This document shows, in pieces, positions 21,733-33,082 of a stretch of DNA of 64,000 nt. This DNA is from Aricia agestis (taxonomy: Eukaryota; Arthropoda; Insecta; Lepidoptera; Lycaenidae): NCBI RefSeq assembly GCF_905147365.1, contig NC_056410.1:1649501-1713500 (forward strand), read 5' to 3'. A program made the position numbers and the translations under genes. Within the stretch, counting starts at the first letter, position 1, and the number at the start of each line of letters is the position of its first letter. Below the pieces are notes generated by a model. That model was not told the origin of the DNA. It ran no database searches and saw nothing but the letters and a program-made list of their open reading frames with translations.

Positions 21733-22826
21733 TTAGGCCCAGTGCCTTTGAATAGGGCAATCTGGTTTACTTGCAATCATTTTTAGGATGCTGTTCCGAG
21801 AGTTGCGAACACGTTGCAGCAGGGAGACGGCTTTTTTGCGCATGATAGCGTGAAAGCCATCAGTACGGGCCTCCGCAAACATCCCTGATGCGCTACAGCG
21901 CCACGGCAGTCGCAACAGCATCCTAAGAGCGTTGTTATACTGCACGCGCAGAACGTTGTAGGCTCGACTCGTGTATGACACCCACAGGCCGCTCGTATAA
22001 AAAGACTGACAGAACGCCTTAAATAGAGTTATTTTGACGTCTGCAGTGGAGCGAGCAAACCGGCGGGCGAGCATGTTACTCCTCACCGCCAACGCCCTGC
22101 GCTCCCTCTCTATGTCGCTGTCATCTCGTAAGTCACTGGTTACAATGTGACCGAGATACTTAAAGCTATCGACGACCTTAAGAGCCACCCTATTAAGATA
22201 GACTGGAGGCACACGCCTGGGCTGTTGTTTCAGTGCCTTGAATATGAGTATTTCACTCTTATTAGAGTTATATTTCAGGCCGTGCGCCTCCGCGTATCTC
22301 TCACAAATCGACAGGAGTTCTCTAAGTCCGCTTATCGAGGGACTGAGCAGAACCATGTCGTCCGCGTAGCTTATGTTATTGACACACACTCCGTCTATGT
22401 GGCAGCCGACATATGTGCTGCTCAGTTCCTCGATAAGCTGATTTACATAAAGGTTGAACAGTAATGGGGAGCTCAACCCTTCAAGCTCACACACACACAG
22501 TTCATTATATACTCATCCGACAGTGTATCGACCCATCTCACTCGGTTTGTCTGGTGAGCATACCAGTATTTGAAGAGGGCGGTGTACTGGTCCGGCACAC
22601 CCGAGCCCCTCAACTTGTTCCACAGGATATCGTAGGCAACCAGGTCAAAAGCCCTCGACAAGTCGAGGAAGCATGCGTATACCGGCGTCCTCCTCGCGGT
22701 GTAATACTTGACAGCGTGTTTAACTGAGCATCGCTGACCTCGATATACTCGGCAAGAAAACCATTCAACACACTGTCAAGCACCTTCGCCGCGGTAGAAG
22801 TGAGAGATATGGGCCGGTAATGGGCA
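21733..22826 (-). pseudogene. Degenerate LINE reverse transcriptase
   Basis: Read on the minus strand, it gives HYRPISLTSTAAKVLDSVL, then FLDLSRAFDLVAYDIL with the first catalytic Asp, GLSSPLLFNLYVN, and SYADDMVLLSPS with the YADD box, followed by LKVVDSFKYLGHIV and RMLLRLPWR to TAG at 21733. The frame breaks at about 22480, where a CACACACACA run replaces the expected GVRQ, and again at about 22720. The 5' end is cut by the element starting near 22826. The clade is uncertain (CR1/RTE-like); it is clearly different from the jockey-like copy next door. Confidence 0.8.
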
Positions 22827-23282
22827 TTGTCCAAAAAAAATCACATGTACTTTTTATATTTTTTTTCGTTAAAATAGGGTATTTTAAGAATATAAATTAA
22901 ATAATTTTGAAATTCATTGGCTAGTTTTTTCTCAATAAATTTTTAAAGTTCTGCTCTGACGTCATCATCGGCCGCCAATTGACCTCTGCATATGTTTTAA
23001 ATTTCCTTTCAATCTTATTTATAATGGCTGGTTCGTCAAATGCAAGTTCTCATTATGTGAAAGCTGATACGAGAAGCTTACCAAAAGTTCGAAACGTAAT
23101 GTTGGTCGAATTTATTGCTAATTTAACGCCATTGAAGGTCAAACAAAGGTTAAACGTATTTGTTCAAAAATATAAGTAACTAATAGGTATTTTTTTCGTT
23201 TATATACAGAAAAACGATCACTGACCTTATTCCTCGAAATGTTTTTGTAATGAGCAAAATTAAAAAAAAAATGGACAATCCC
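22826..23282. mobile_element. ATTGTCCA-ended element carrying a short coding remnant
   Basis: The left end GGGCATTGTCCAAAAA and the right end AAAATGGACAATCCCC are inverted. The right end abuts a second, oppositely oriented end (GGGGATTGTCCA at about 23286), giving a palindromic junction of two copies. Inside, 22979-23179 reads SLPKVRNVMLVEFIANL. That resembles the N-terminus of SWIM/YqaJ-type proteins amplified in insects, as I recall the family; this is not verified. Confidence 0.55.
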
Positions 23283-23590
23283 CAATGGGGATTGTCCATT
23301 TTTTTTAGTTCATATCGGATGTGTCACCCGTTTTGTTTTTCACTACAGGCACTACTAGTGTACGCAGTACGCAGTATTACAGATGAATGCTGATAATAAT
23401 ATCGTCACTTAATTCAAATAATCTAGTAAGTACAGAATTCACCTCACAAATAAAAATAAGAATTTCTTACAGTTAAATATTCTTAAATCGTTAAAAAACC
23501 GCCGGTTGTATAATATGTAACCTCCTTTTTGAAAGTCGGCTAATCCATCTACCGTGAAAATGCTTCTAAATACAATTAGTGATGTTATCA

Positions 23591-23821
23591 TTTTTTTTTT
23601 TATGAAATAAGGGGGCAAACGAGCAAACGGGTCACCTGATGGAAAGCAACTTCCGTCGCCCATGGACACTCGCAGCATCAGAAGAGCTGCAGGTGCGTTG
23701 CCGGCCTTTTAAGAGGGAATAGGGTAACAGGGAAGGGTAGGGATGAAAATGGAAGGGAAAAGGGGAGGACAGGGAAGGAAATTGGGCCTCCAGTAAACTC
23801 ACTCACTCGGCGAAACACAGA
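23591..23821 (-). mobile_element. SINE-A, 5'-truncated, minus strand
   Basis: It begins on the plus strand with the reverse of the common tail (ATAAGGGGGCAAACGAGC) and runs through the pyrimidine block to CTCGGCGAAACACAG. The 5' third is missing. Confidence 0.85.
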
Positions 23822-24429
23822 TGCCAACATTAAAAGAAACACGTGTGCATAATTTCATGTTGCTTACTCTTTCATGACCTTTCATGTGAAAAATATTTTA
23901 ACATTATGACCCTAACAAACATAATCCACCAGAAGTAGCTCGGTAAAAGTACAGCCCCGAAAAGCATATGTAAAGCTACGGATAACCTTGGGGAAGTCGG
24001 CCTGGTTGAGCAACCGGCGCGGCCGGGCCCCCGCCGGGTATGTGTATCGCAACCACGCGCCCTCCTCCACGATTAATGTCAGATTAAACAACCATATGAT
24101 GTGGTTTTATTTTTAATTTTTACTAGATGAAGCCCGCAACTCCTTGTGCCAAAATACTTTTATCGCTTGGGAACCGTACATTCTGGGATAAAAGTATCCT
24201 ATGTCCTTTTTCGGGACTAAAAATTTCTCCATACCTTTCAGCAAAATAGGTTCAGTAGTATTGCCAGTAGACTTTATATTTTTGGTGTTAAGTAATTATT
24301 TTTGGGTATCATAGCTTAAGCTAAGGCCTAGACGTAGAAGACCACCATAAAATGCTTTGACACCCTAAGCTCTAAGGGGTATCAGAGCCTTTTATGGTGG
24401 TCATTCTATTTGTTCCCTTTATAATATTA

Positions 24430-24574
24430 GTAAGTACTTATAGATTAATGTAATTTTAATTATCTATGGGCTTTTCGCAAGCTTTTCGTCCATATATTTT
24501 GTATGTCGCTAGGAATCATTTCTAGAAAATGTAATTTTTATCAGATACCGAGCAAAGCTCGGTCAAACAGCTAG
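24430..24574 (+). mobile_element. Helitron-like 3' end
   Basis: A perfect 7-bp hairpin, ACCGAGC AAA GCTCGGT (24547-24563), is followed 7 bases later by CTAG and then T. This is the classic 3' terminus of a Helitron. The 5' boundary is unclear. A related end with a weaker hairpin lies at 53110-53144. Confidence 0.65.
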
Positions 24575-25417
24575 TATTATCTAATACAAGGACGACAGCA
24601 AAGTTATTACTTAACAAAATTTTCAAATAGAAATTGAGGAAAATGGTTAGGGAAATGTTGAAATCAAAGTTGGAAATAGGCACCACGTTTAGTTAGGACC
24701 TCATTCACACAGATGCTTTTAAAAGTATAAATCATCAGTTTTTTAACTTAACTTATAAACTTTTTATTGTAGTAGTATGCGGGAAAAATATCCTTGGTGC
24801 GAAAACCTATAGTTGTATACTTCCTATAGTATGCATACTTCCATACTAATATTATAAATGTGAAAGTGTGTCTGTCTGTCTGTTACCTCTTATATATTCT
24901 ATAATAATTAAGACGTGAGTCGAGTCCTATTGAATCGAACAAGTAAAATTTCGTAACATACGGACAACTGATTTTTACCAAATTATTTTAATAAAACTTG
25001 TAACTTATCTACTTCATAACCTAGCTAATATATCTGGCTACACAAGTACACATTTAATCCATAGTTTTTGTATTTCAAATAATTTTCCGGCCCTAAAGCC
25101 TCCATGTAAGCAAAAAAACCGAAAAGTATTTTCATGTTACTTACCTTATTCTTCCACTCACGTCTTGTATATTTATTAAGATCGTCTGGAAGAAATTGCT
25201 TGTAGCCATAAGACCGCCTTTTGTACTTTTTACTCAATAGTTACTAACTTCTGTATGTCAAGGTTGTTTTGGTGCAATAAAGAATTTTCATTCATTCATT
25301 CGTTCATTGCAATATAACTTCGATCTTATCTTTCATAATGGCAAATGAAATGACTTGAGTGCAGTATTGTTACTTTCATTTGCCAAAAACTAATCGTGTT
25401 GTCCCACCTCGATCAAC

Positions 25418-25621
25418 ATGAAAAAGCTGCCTGAAGAAGATTATGACTCGTGCAAACTATATGCTTCAGCGCGTCACGCCACGTTAAATGACTCGTACGA
25501 CCGAAGCCTCCGGGGAAACCGCAATAATTGTGAAACACCGCAAAAACTAGTCCTTGCTGATGTAACGACAGACGAAATCGCTACTTTTTTAAAACTAGTC
25601 GAATATCTCGAGACCATATAA
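25418..25621 (+). CDS. Unidentified 67-aa open frame, possibly real or a fragment
   Basis: I do not recognise this frame. It starts with ATG after ATCAAC, ends at TAA, and is more GC-rich than its flanks. It has mixed, non-repetitive composition with an acidic start (MKKLPEEDYDS) and an ordered-looking end (ADVTTDEIATFLKLVEYLE). A SINE-A begins 30 bp downstream. It could be a transposon ORF fragment, an old gene exon or chance. No promoter or splice signal was judged convincing. Confidence 0.25.
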   Translation: MKKLPEEDYDSCKLYASARHATLNDSYDRSLRGNRNNCETPQKLVLADVTTDEIATFLKLVEYLETI

Positions 25622-25650
25622 GTTGATATATAATTACATAACAAATCTGA

Positions 25651-26010
25651 CGTATGAGAGCCATGCTCCGGCACGAATGGGCCGGCTCGACCGGAGAAAT
25701 ACCACGTCCTCACAGAAAACCGGCGTGAGTAAGCGCTTCCGCTGTGTTTCGCCGAGTGAGTGAGTTTACCGGAGGCCCAATCCCCTACCCTTTTCCCTTC
25801 CCTACCCTCCTCAATTCCCTTCCGTACCCTCCCCTATTCCCTTCCGTACCCCCTATTGGCTATTTCCTTCCCTACCCTCCCCTATTACCCCTTAAAAGGC
25901 CGGCAACGCACCTGTAGCTCTTCAGATGCTGCGAGTGTCCATGGGCGACGGAAGTTGCTTTCCATCAGGTGACTCGTTTGCTCGTTTGCCCCCTTATTAC
26001 ATTTAAAAAA
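25651..26010 (+). mobile_element. SINE-A, full-length copy with expanded pyrimidine block
   Basis: It has the same head (AGAGCCATGCTCCGGC), body and tail as the copy at 16722. Its central CCCTACC/CCCTATT block is longer than in the other copies. It is joined directly to the next repeat (26012). Confidence 0.85.
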
Positions 26011-26011
26011 A

Positions 26012-26529
26012 CCGGCCAAGTGCGAGTCGGACTCGCGCACCGAGGGTTCCGACAGCTTAAAGGTATTATAGACCTGAGTATTTGGTATGAATTTCAATTT
26101 AATACCTCTACGCGTTTATGAGGAAATGGGTAGTAAGTTTAAAATTATTAAAAAAAAATATATTATGTGATGTAACTAAAAATTTATGGTTTTCGTAATT
26201 TTTCCTTTATCTATGCTATAAGACGTTGCTTCGTACCAAATTTCAAGATTCTGAGTTCACGGGAAGCACCCTGTAGGTTTTGATTCCCTTGCAAGTGTCG
26301 AAAATTTGCGGCATAAACGGCTGTATCTTTTGATTGCGTTGGCTTAGAAGTTTGATTTTTTCACAGCTTCAAGGGACAGTAGACCTGAGTAATTGATATA
26401 AATTTCAGCTTCATACCTCCACGCGTTCCTGAGAAAAAGGGTCTTGACAGACGGACGGACGGACAGACGGACAACAAAGTGATCCTATAAGGGTTCCGTT
26501 TTTTCCTTTTGAGGTACGGAACCCTAAAA
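26012..26529 (+). repeat. GGCCAAGTGCGAGTCGG repeat, subfamily with GACCTGAGTA motif
   Basis: It has the same ends as 13586-14020, but the interior carries a duplicated GTAGACCTGAGTA / CCTCCACGCGT block and a GACGGACGGACAGACGG run. It ends GGTACGGAACCCTAAAAA. Confidence 0.75.
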
Positions 26530-26650
26530 AAAAATAAGACTGACTTCCCGCGACTGCGTACGAGCAAAATTAAATTCCTCGAGATCTGCTCTACGTTTGT
26601 GTAAGAAAATTTTGAGAAAATCGGCCAATAATTACGCAGTATTTTTTAAA

Positions 26651-26920
26651 TATCTATGGACGCTACACACCATGTCAGTCTGGCCCCGTGCTAAGTACCT
26701 GAAGGACTTGAGTTACAGGTACCAGACAACGGAAATATTTTATTTAATACTTGTATACTATGCATATATTCAAGATTTTTATTATATCATTCACATATTT
26801 AATACACATCCGGATCATCAGACCCGGGAACAATGAAAAATTTTTGTTCCGTCGGCGGGATTCGAGCCCGCGACCCCCGGTTCGAGCTGCCACACACTCA
26901 ACCATTGAGCCACAGAGCTT
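26651..26920 (-). mobile_element. SINE-B (tRNA-derived head), copy 1
   Basis: On the minus strand it starts with a tRNA-like head containing GGCTCAATGG and GGGCTCGAATCCC boxes. It is followed by an AT-rich body and ends at AGCGTCCATAGAT. A second copy with an internal deletion lies at 48097-48325. Confidence 0.75.
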
Positions 26921-27038
26921 TAATGATTTGCAAAACAAACCTTCCTCTTTATAATATTAAAAATTGTAGTACCTACTTAGCGTGGAATTGCTACAACATG
27001 TACTTAATATCATTTTTTGTGCCTATTTAAGACGCTAA

Positions 27039-28003
27039 GGGCCTGTTTAACCACTTTTTTTTTTTAAACGGGCAAATGGCCCACCACACATTCCCACCAC
27101 TGCAACTCCTGTGTCGCCAGGATCAACAGTGGTAATTAACCACGAAAACCCTTTGATATGATCTCAGGGATGCCCGAGGGACAAGCTAAATCTGTCTTGG
27201 GACCCGCAACGAAATTAATCAGAAGAAAGGTAGGAGGAGTAGGAGAGATCCAGTTTCCCTCCCCAAGCAAAGCGGGAGACAGCCAAATTTTCGTGACATT
27301 AATGTCCGAACAAAGGGGGAAGCACCACGGGAAAATAATTAAATTGTATTAAGCCTACTTAATAAAAAAAAATGACGTTTACTTAAACTGACTAGCTTGT
27401 GTTGGATTGTTTCCAATAGTATTTATGACAAAAACGTTTGAAAGAACGAACATTCTTTGCGCTGCCTACGAGATCATCGTAACATACGACTCCAGAAACA
27501 CATTGGAGGCTGCTTAACATATCGGTTCTTTCCTCATGCCAGAGATCACATTCCCAGAGTATGTGACGAGCAGTTTGTTCTTGCGGGCTATCTTCAGTCG
27601 AGCACTCGCAAAGAGGAGACGGAACTGACTTGAATCCATAAAGTTTAGCTTTAAAATTGCCGTGACCTGTTAGGAATTGTGCAACGCAGTGATCGATTTC
27701 TATCCAATGCATAGCGAGTCGTTTGCGTACCGAAGGAAAGAAATTGTACAGATTTTGATTGAGTTATCCCACCGATCCTGCCACTCAGATATAAGATTTT
27801 GTAGTGTTATATCTAGCGGTTCGAATAATCTACTTACTTTGTTTTTGTCTTTCATGCTTAAGAAATCTGGGGTCGTAATATTTTTTTTAACCACTTCCTA
27901 ATAAGTGCCGGATAAGCTATCCACAACTTATGATAGAGTATGGAGTATCTGTCGGATAAGTTGTGGATAGCTTATACGGCACTAGGAATTGGTCAAACAG
28001 CCC
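27039..28003. mobile_element. MITE (GGGCCTGTTT family) split by a LINE
   Basis: The left end GGGCCTGTT (27039) and the right part (27888-28003) reconstitute an element like the intact copy at 37710-37837. The interruption is the LINE at 27057-27887. Confidence 0.8.
27057..27887 (-). mobile_element. 5'-truncated non-LTR retrotransposon with poly-A and 9-bp target duplication
   Basis: The plus-strand poly-T at 27057 is its poly-A tail. TAACCACTT is duplicated at 27048-27056 and 27888-27896. The minus strand encodes DHCVAQFLTGHGNFKAKLYG, then CECSTEDSPQEQTARHILWEC, the C-terminal zinc-knuckle region typical of RNase H-bearing LINEs. The clade is not decided (I/R1/jockey group). Upstream coding is lost. 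Confidence 0.85.
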
Positions 28004-28365
28004 CTTTATAATTTATCTACTGCCTATTTCCTACCTTATATAGGTTGTGACGGTTGCCACTCGCCTTTTGACTGCAACAATAATAATTGTTTCAAAACGT
28101 ATTCCTAGTACCATTACCCATAGTCTCTACTAACTATAAACTAACCACAAATTAATTTAGTTGCCAAAGATCAATGATAATCGTTGCGCTAGTTAGTGCA
28201 ATAAAATTTGTAAAATGATTGTGTTGCTAGGCTTAATGAAATTTCATAATAATGCATGTATGTGGAATTTTTTCGTTAAACTTTTACGCAAAAATTACAG
28301 TAATTAATTAAAATTAATTAAAGTAAAGTTTTAGAACGTGCCAGTGCACACTGCATAGTACATTT

Positions 28366-28815
28366 TTAGGGTTCTGTACCCAAAGGGTAAAAACAGGACC
28401 TTTTACTGAGACTTGACTGGGAAATATGTGTCCGTCTGTCTGTCTGTCTCCAGGCTGTATCTCAAAAACCACTATAGCTTGACTTCTATAATTTTCACTA
28501 ATTGTGTATATCCGTTGCCGCTATAACAACAAATACTAAAAATGAAATAAAATTAATATTGAACGGGGGCTCCCATACAACAAACGTGATTTATTGGCCT
28601 TTTTTTCTCGAAATCAATAATGGCCACAGATAGGCACTTGAAATTTAATCAAAATCCTTAATTTCAAGTTTAATTTAACTATTATTAATAATATTAAAAT
28701 TAAATTAAAAAATAAGGGGGGCTACCGTACAAAAAAACAAATTTGTGGCCTATTTCTTCTCTATACCGGTACGGAACCCTCTGTGCGCGAGTCCGACTCG
28801 CACTTGACCGATTAT
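28366..28815 (-). repeat. GGCCAAGTGCGAGTCGG repeat, copy 4, reverse
   Basis: It starts AGGGTTCTGTACCCAAAGGG and ends GAGTCCGACTCGCACTTG, the reverse of copy 1. A TCCGTCTGTCTGTCTG stretch is present. Confidence 0.8.
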
Positions 28816-29252
28816 TATTATTTTGGTGTTGCTGCGTTGTTGTATCATTGTTTATTTCCTTCAAATTATATTATTATACACAGCACAAAACCGATAAATT
28901 AGCACATGTTTTAACTTATAATAAAAATTAAAAATCCGACGTTAGAACTTAGGACCCACACGGAATAGGAAATTAATCGGAAATTAAATATTTTATTTCA
29001 GATATATTTACATTATTGATTAATGTACTGTAAAAGTGCCCGTTGTAGTACTTTAACAGCACATTAGCAGGTAATAATTGCTAAAACACGCGACGTTATG
29101 AGTCAATCCCGGTGAGGAAACGCCGCGGTTGATTGCTCATCCAGAGCGGCCTCGTTAGCACTAGCTTATTACATCTGTCATGAGGCCTATGTGTCATGTA
29201 TAATCATACTGTAAAGTACTAAATGATACTTTAATATATAATCTATACATTG

Positions 29253-29399
29253 TCACGCGCTACCACCGCTCCCGCCCCGCTGCCTGCTGATTTCGAGACT
29301 GAAGCCTACGACTGGCAGTCTTATAAGAAAATCTTCCGAGACGGATTGGAAGTTACGTTAGGGGATAAAAGCCCAGTCCAGTCATTTCTGATGATGTAG
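29253..29399 (+). pseudogene. Short coding-like remnant, unidentified
   Basis: The frame ending at TAG 29397-29399 reads APAPLPADFETEAYDWQSYK, then KIFRDGLEVTLGDKSPVQSF. Composition and codon use resemble a real protein more than the flanks do. There is no ATG start and no family I recognise. Confidence 0.25.
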
Positions 29400-29604
29400 T
29401 AATATTGATTCGATTATTGAAACTTGGATAGTTCATAGTGCTGTTGGGCCCGCTACAGTACCTACAACCTACAAAGCTGCATTCTTTTTACTTTTGTATG
29501 AAACAGTACATTTAAGCAGGAAGGCTGTTGCGATAGAATGGTTGCATATTATATTTAGGAGTGTATTTTCAGCCTTGTAATAATGGGAATCTGAAATTAA
29601 TTAT

Positions 29605-30872
29605 AGTCAGATTTTTTTTTGCACCTGGGTATCATGGGTCATGAATAGCTAAAATTCAAAAACTCGACCAGCCACGACGTGTGCGTTAGCCGCCATATTG
29701 GTTTGAAGATCAAATCTTTTTTTAGACATATCTCCTTTATTTTATATTTTTTTACGAAAATGATAAGAACTAAATTTGATGTAAATTTAATTTTCTACAT
29801 TTTGAGCTCTTATAATTTTCATTGTAAAATCAATATTTACTTACGGAGATAAATGCAAAAAACAAGTCAGAGTATAATTTCGCTTGTATGTCAATTATAA
29901 TCGAATTTAGCGAAAATAATTGTAGAAACAAAGTTGTTGGTGATAGATCATTAAATTTCCTACAAATTTGATCCTTATGATTTTTTTAGAAATCAATATA
30001 TAAGCTTCTACATCTATGGTAAATGTACCGGGACCCAAGCGACTGGATAAAACTGAATATTTATGATCATGAATTAGACCTTTTAACAATTACGGCACAA
30101 CGTACACCTGAATAATTATGAAAAAATGGCCAAGTGCGAGTCGGACTCGCTCATGAGGGTTCCGTACCATTATAAGGCAAAGATAGACAAAATTTGTGCT
30201 TTTTATATGGGATCCCCCTAAATATTTATTTTATTTTAATTTTATCATTAATTATTAAAGTACAAATACAATTAAATGTTTTATGCATATTTTAACTGTC
30301 TAAGTGCTGCTATTTTTGATAAAAAAAAAAAAGTTCACTAAAATCCTGTTTGTTATATGGGAGCCCCATCAAATATTAAATATAATATGTTTTTTTTGTT
30401 ATAGAGGGTAACAAAATACATAATATCTGAAAAATTTCAAGTCTCTACCTATCACCGTTCTTGAAGCCTGGATACAGACAGACGGATAGACAGCGAAGTC
30501 TTAATTTTAATTGTGGTTAATGTAAAGAGCTACAAGTTTATTTCTGGTTGTTTTTCTGTATTTGACAATAATCGCGATACAGGTCGAACAGGTCGAAATT
30601 ATACTTTGACTTGTTTTTTGCAGTTATTTCCTTAAATATTGATTTTACAATAAAAAGTATATAGTCATAAGTTGTAGAAAATCAAATTTTCGACAAATTT
30701 GATCCTTATCATTAGCTTAAAAAAAATAAAAAATAAAGGAGTTATAGCTAAAAAAAAGATTGGACCTTCAAACCAATATGGCGGCTAACGCACACGTCGT
30801 GGCTGGTCGAGTTTTTGAATTTAAGCTATTTGTCTGTGTTCCTCTAAACACTGGTGCAAAAAATTTATGACT
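29605..30872. mobile_element. Foldback element with arms of about 290 bp
   Basis: The left arm (29605-29895) and the right arm (30580-30872) are inverted copies. They share ATTCAAAAACTCGACCAGCC and GCCATATTGGTTTGAAG with scattered mismatches. TTAATTA at 29597-29603 and 30873-30879 may be a target duplication, but the site is AT-rich. The centre holds a truncated GGCCAAGTGCGAG repeat (30126-30515). No protein was seen. Confidence 0.75.
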
Positions 30873-30970
30873 TTAATTAATTTAAAGAAAAATCTAACCC
30901 TACTGGGCTAATAATAGTGCAAGATATCTAGTTTCTTAGAACAGAACATTGTAACACTAGATTATATATA

Positions 30971-31296
30971 TTTTTTATGAAATAAGGGGGCAAACGAGCA
31001 AACGGGTCACCTGATGGGAAGCAACTTCCGTCGCCCATGGACACTCGCAGCATAAGAAGAGCTGCAGGTGCCTTGCTGGCCTTTTAAGAGGGAATAGGGT
31101 AATAGGGGAGGGTAGGGATGGGAAGAGAGTAGGGGAGGGTAGGAAAGGCAATAGGGTAGGGGATTGGGCCTCCGGTTAACTCACTCACTCGGCGAAACAC
31201 AGTGCAAGCGCTGTTTCACGCCGGTTTTCTGTGAGAACGTGGTATTTCTCCGGTCGAGCCGGCCCATTCGTGCCGAAGCATGGCTCTCCCACGTAT
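30971..31296 (-). mobile_element. SINE-A, full-length, minus strand
   Basis: It starts on the plus strand with ATGAAATAAGGGGGCAAAC and ends with GAAGCATGGCTCTCCCACG, the complete SINE-A. It abuts a SINE-C copy. Confidence 0.88.
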
Positions 31297-31297
31297 G

Positions 31298-31455
31298 AAT
31301 GTCTCCTCACAATGTTTTCTTTCACCGTATGAGCGTCCGTACTCGTATTATGTACTTGAGATCATTGTCTCATTGGTACAAGCCTCCACCCAGGATTGAA
31401 CCTGCACCCTCTCGAGTGCGAACCAAATGTCTACCCACTAGGCCACGGACGCTGT
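31298..31455 (-). repeat. SINE-C (tRNA-like head), copy 2
   Basis: On the minus strand it contains CCGTGGCCTAGTGGGTAG (A-box-like) and GGTTCAATCCTGG (B-box-like). It is about 160 bp and matches 11515-11712. Confidence 0.65.
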
Positions 31456-31900
31456 TTCCACAGAAAACCACATCTCATAAAATACTTGACCTTCCGCGAC
31501 GGTCCGTGTCGTTGTCGTGTTTTACTTTTTATTTTATGACTTTGTATAATCTTGCAAATGTGCAGTCATATTTTATTACACAAAGTCATCGAATACCACA
31601 AAAACTTAATTATATGTATTTCTTTTAACTATAAAGATTTAACCAGTTAATTGTTTTTCTTTTTTAAATCCAAGACTGCAAAAAATATGAGAACGGGAAT
31701 ATAATATACCTAGTATTATAATAATATATTAATACGCTAGAATATGTTCCGCGCGGCTTCGCCCGCGTAATTTGGGAATGTCACGTAAACCGTACATTTT
31801 TCCGCAAAAAAAGAAACCTATGTCCTTTCACGTGGTCTATTCTTTATGTTTGCCAAAAAACATAAAAATTGATCCAGTAGTTTCTTAAAATAATAATTAA

Positions 31901-32242
31901 TCTATACATATAAATAAAATTGGAGTGTCTGTTTGTAATATTAAAATAACCGTTTTTACTACATGCATATGAATATTTAGACGGTACTTACACTAAAATA
32001 ACAATTTTTAGAATTTTTGTCTGTCTGTATGTCTGTCTGTCTGTTTGTTCCGGCTAATCTCCGAAATGGCTGGACCGATTTTGACGGTACTTTTATTGGC
32101 AGATAGCTGATGTAATAAGGAGTAACTTAGGCTACTTTTTAACCGACTTCCAAAAAGGAGGAGGACATATTTTAACTTTTTTATTTTTTACCTATGTATT
32201 TTACATTTTGTTGACGCGGACGAAGTCGCGGGTAACAGCTAG
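31901..32242 (+). mobile_element. Short Helitron-like element
   Basis: It begins TCTATACATATAAATAAAAT after an A and ends GCGGGTAACAGCTAG before a T, the A|TC..CTAG|T arrangement of Helitrons. CGCGGAC GAA GTCGCG can form a short stem just before the end. It is 342 bp, non-coding, and interrupts a CTCAATGAATGGGC-type repeat (31738-32600). Confidence 0.55.
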
Positions 32243-33082
32243 TTTTAAATAATTTTCTCCGTTTTTTCCACATTTTCCTCTATTTCTTAGCTCCTTTTAG
32301 TCTTAGCGTAATAAAAAATAGCCTATAGCCTGCCTCAATGAATGGGCTATCTAACACTGAAAGAATTTTTCAAATCAGACCAGTAGTTCCTGAGATTAGC
32401 GCGTTCAAATAAGTTCTTTCAAATAATTTTCCCCGTTTTTTCCACACATTCCTCTATTTCTTCGCTCCTATTAGTTTTGGCGTGATAAAATATAGCCTCT
32501 AGCCTTCCTCAACGAATAGGCTATGTAACACTGAAAGAATCCTGAGATAAGCGCGTTCAAACAAACAAACAAACTAAATAACTAACAAACTCTTCCGCTT
32601 TATAATATTATTAAGTATAGATATATTTAGATTATACAATGTATTTTTATAATAAGCTAAATTCAATAAATGTTGCTAACCGTTATTGTAATCTGTGGTA
32701 TTGTTAAATTTCATTTTATTTTAGCACATATATACAAAAATTTTTAGGAACGAGGTAGAGAATGGATAGGTCTAAAATACGTATATTATTTATTCAATTA
32801 CAATATTAATTATCTGATATCTACATCTGAAAGATTTCTTTGCGTACTATAAGTCCAACTTATTTTTAATTATTTTTAACGATTTATATTTTGAAAGAAT
32901 ACGATAAAAGTCGTATTATACAAGGATTACCAAGTGTGACTTTCGTAACAATAACCACATGAAAACCGTTCATAATTGTTTAAACAAACAATGGAATGCT
33001 TATTGGTTGTTTGTACATTATATTCAATCCGTATATTATTAAGAAACATACGGCAAACCCAATACGCGAATTAGAATAAATT

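Noticed and set aside
23270..23300. Rho-independent-like terminator hairpin
   Set aside because: It is the junction of two inverted element ends (GGACAATCCCC) in a eukaryotic genome; bacterial terminators do not apply.
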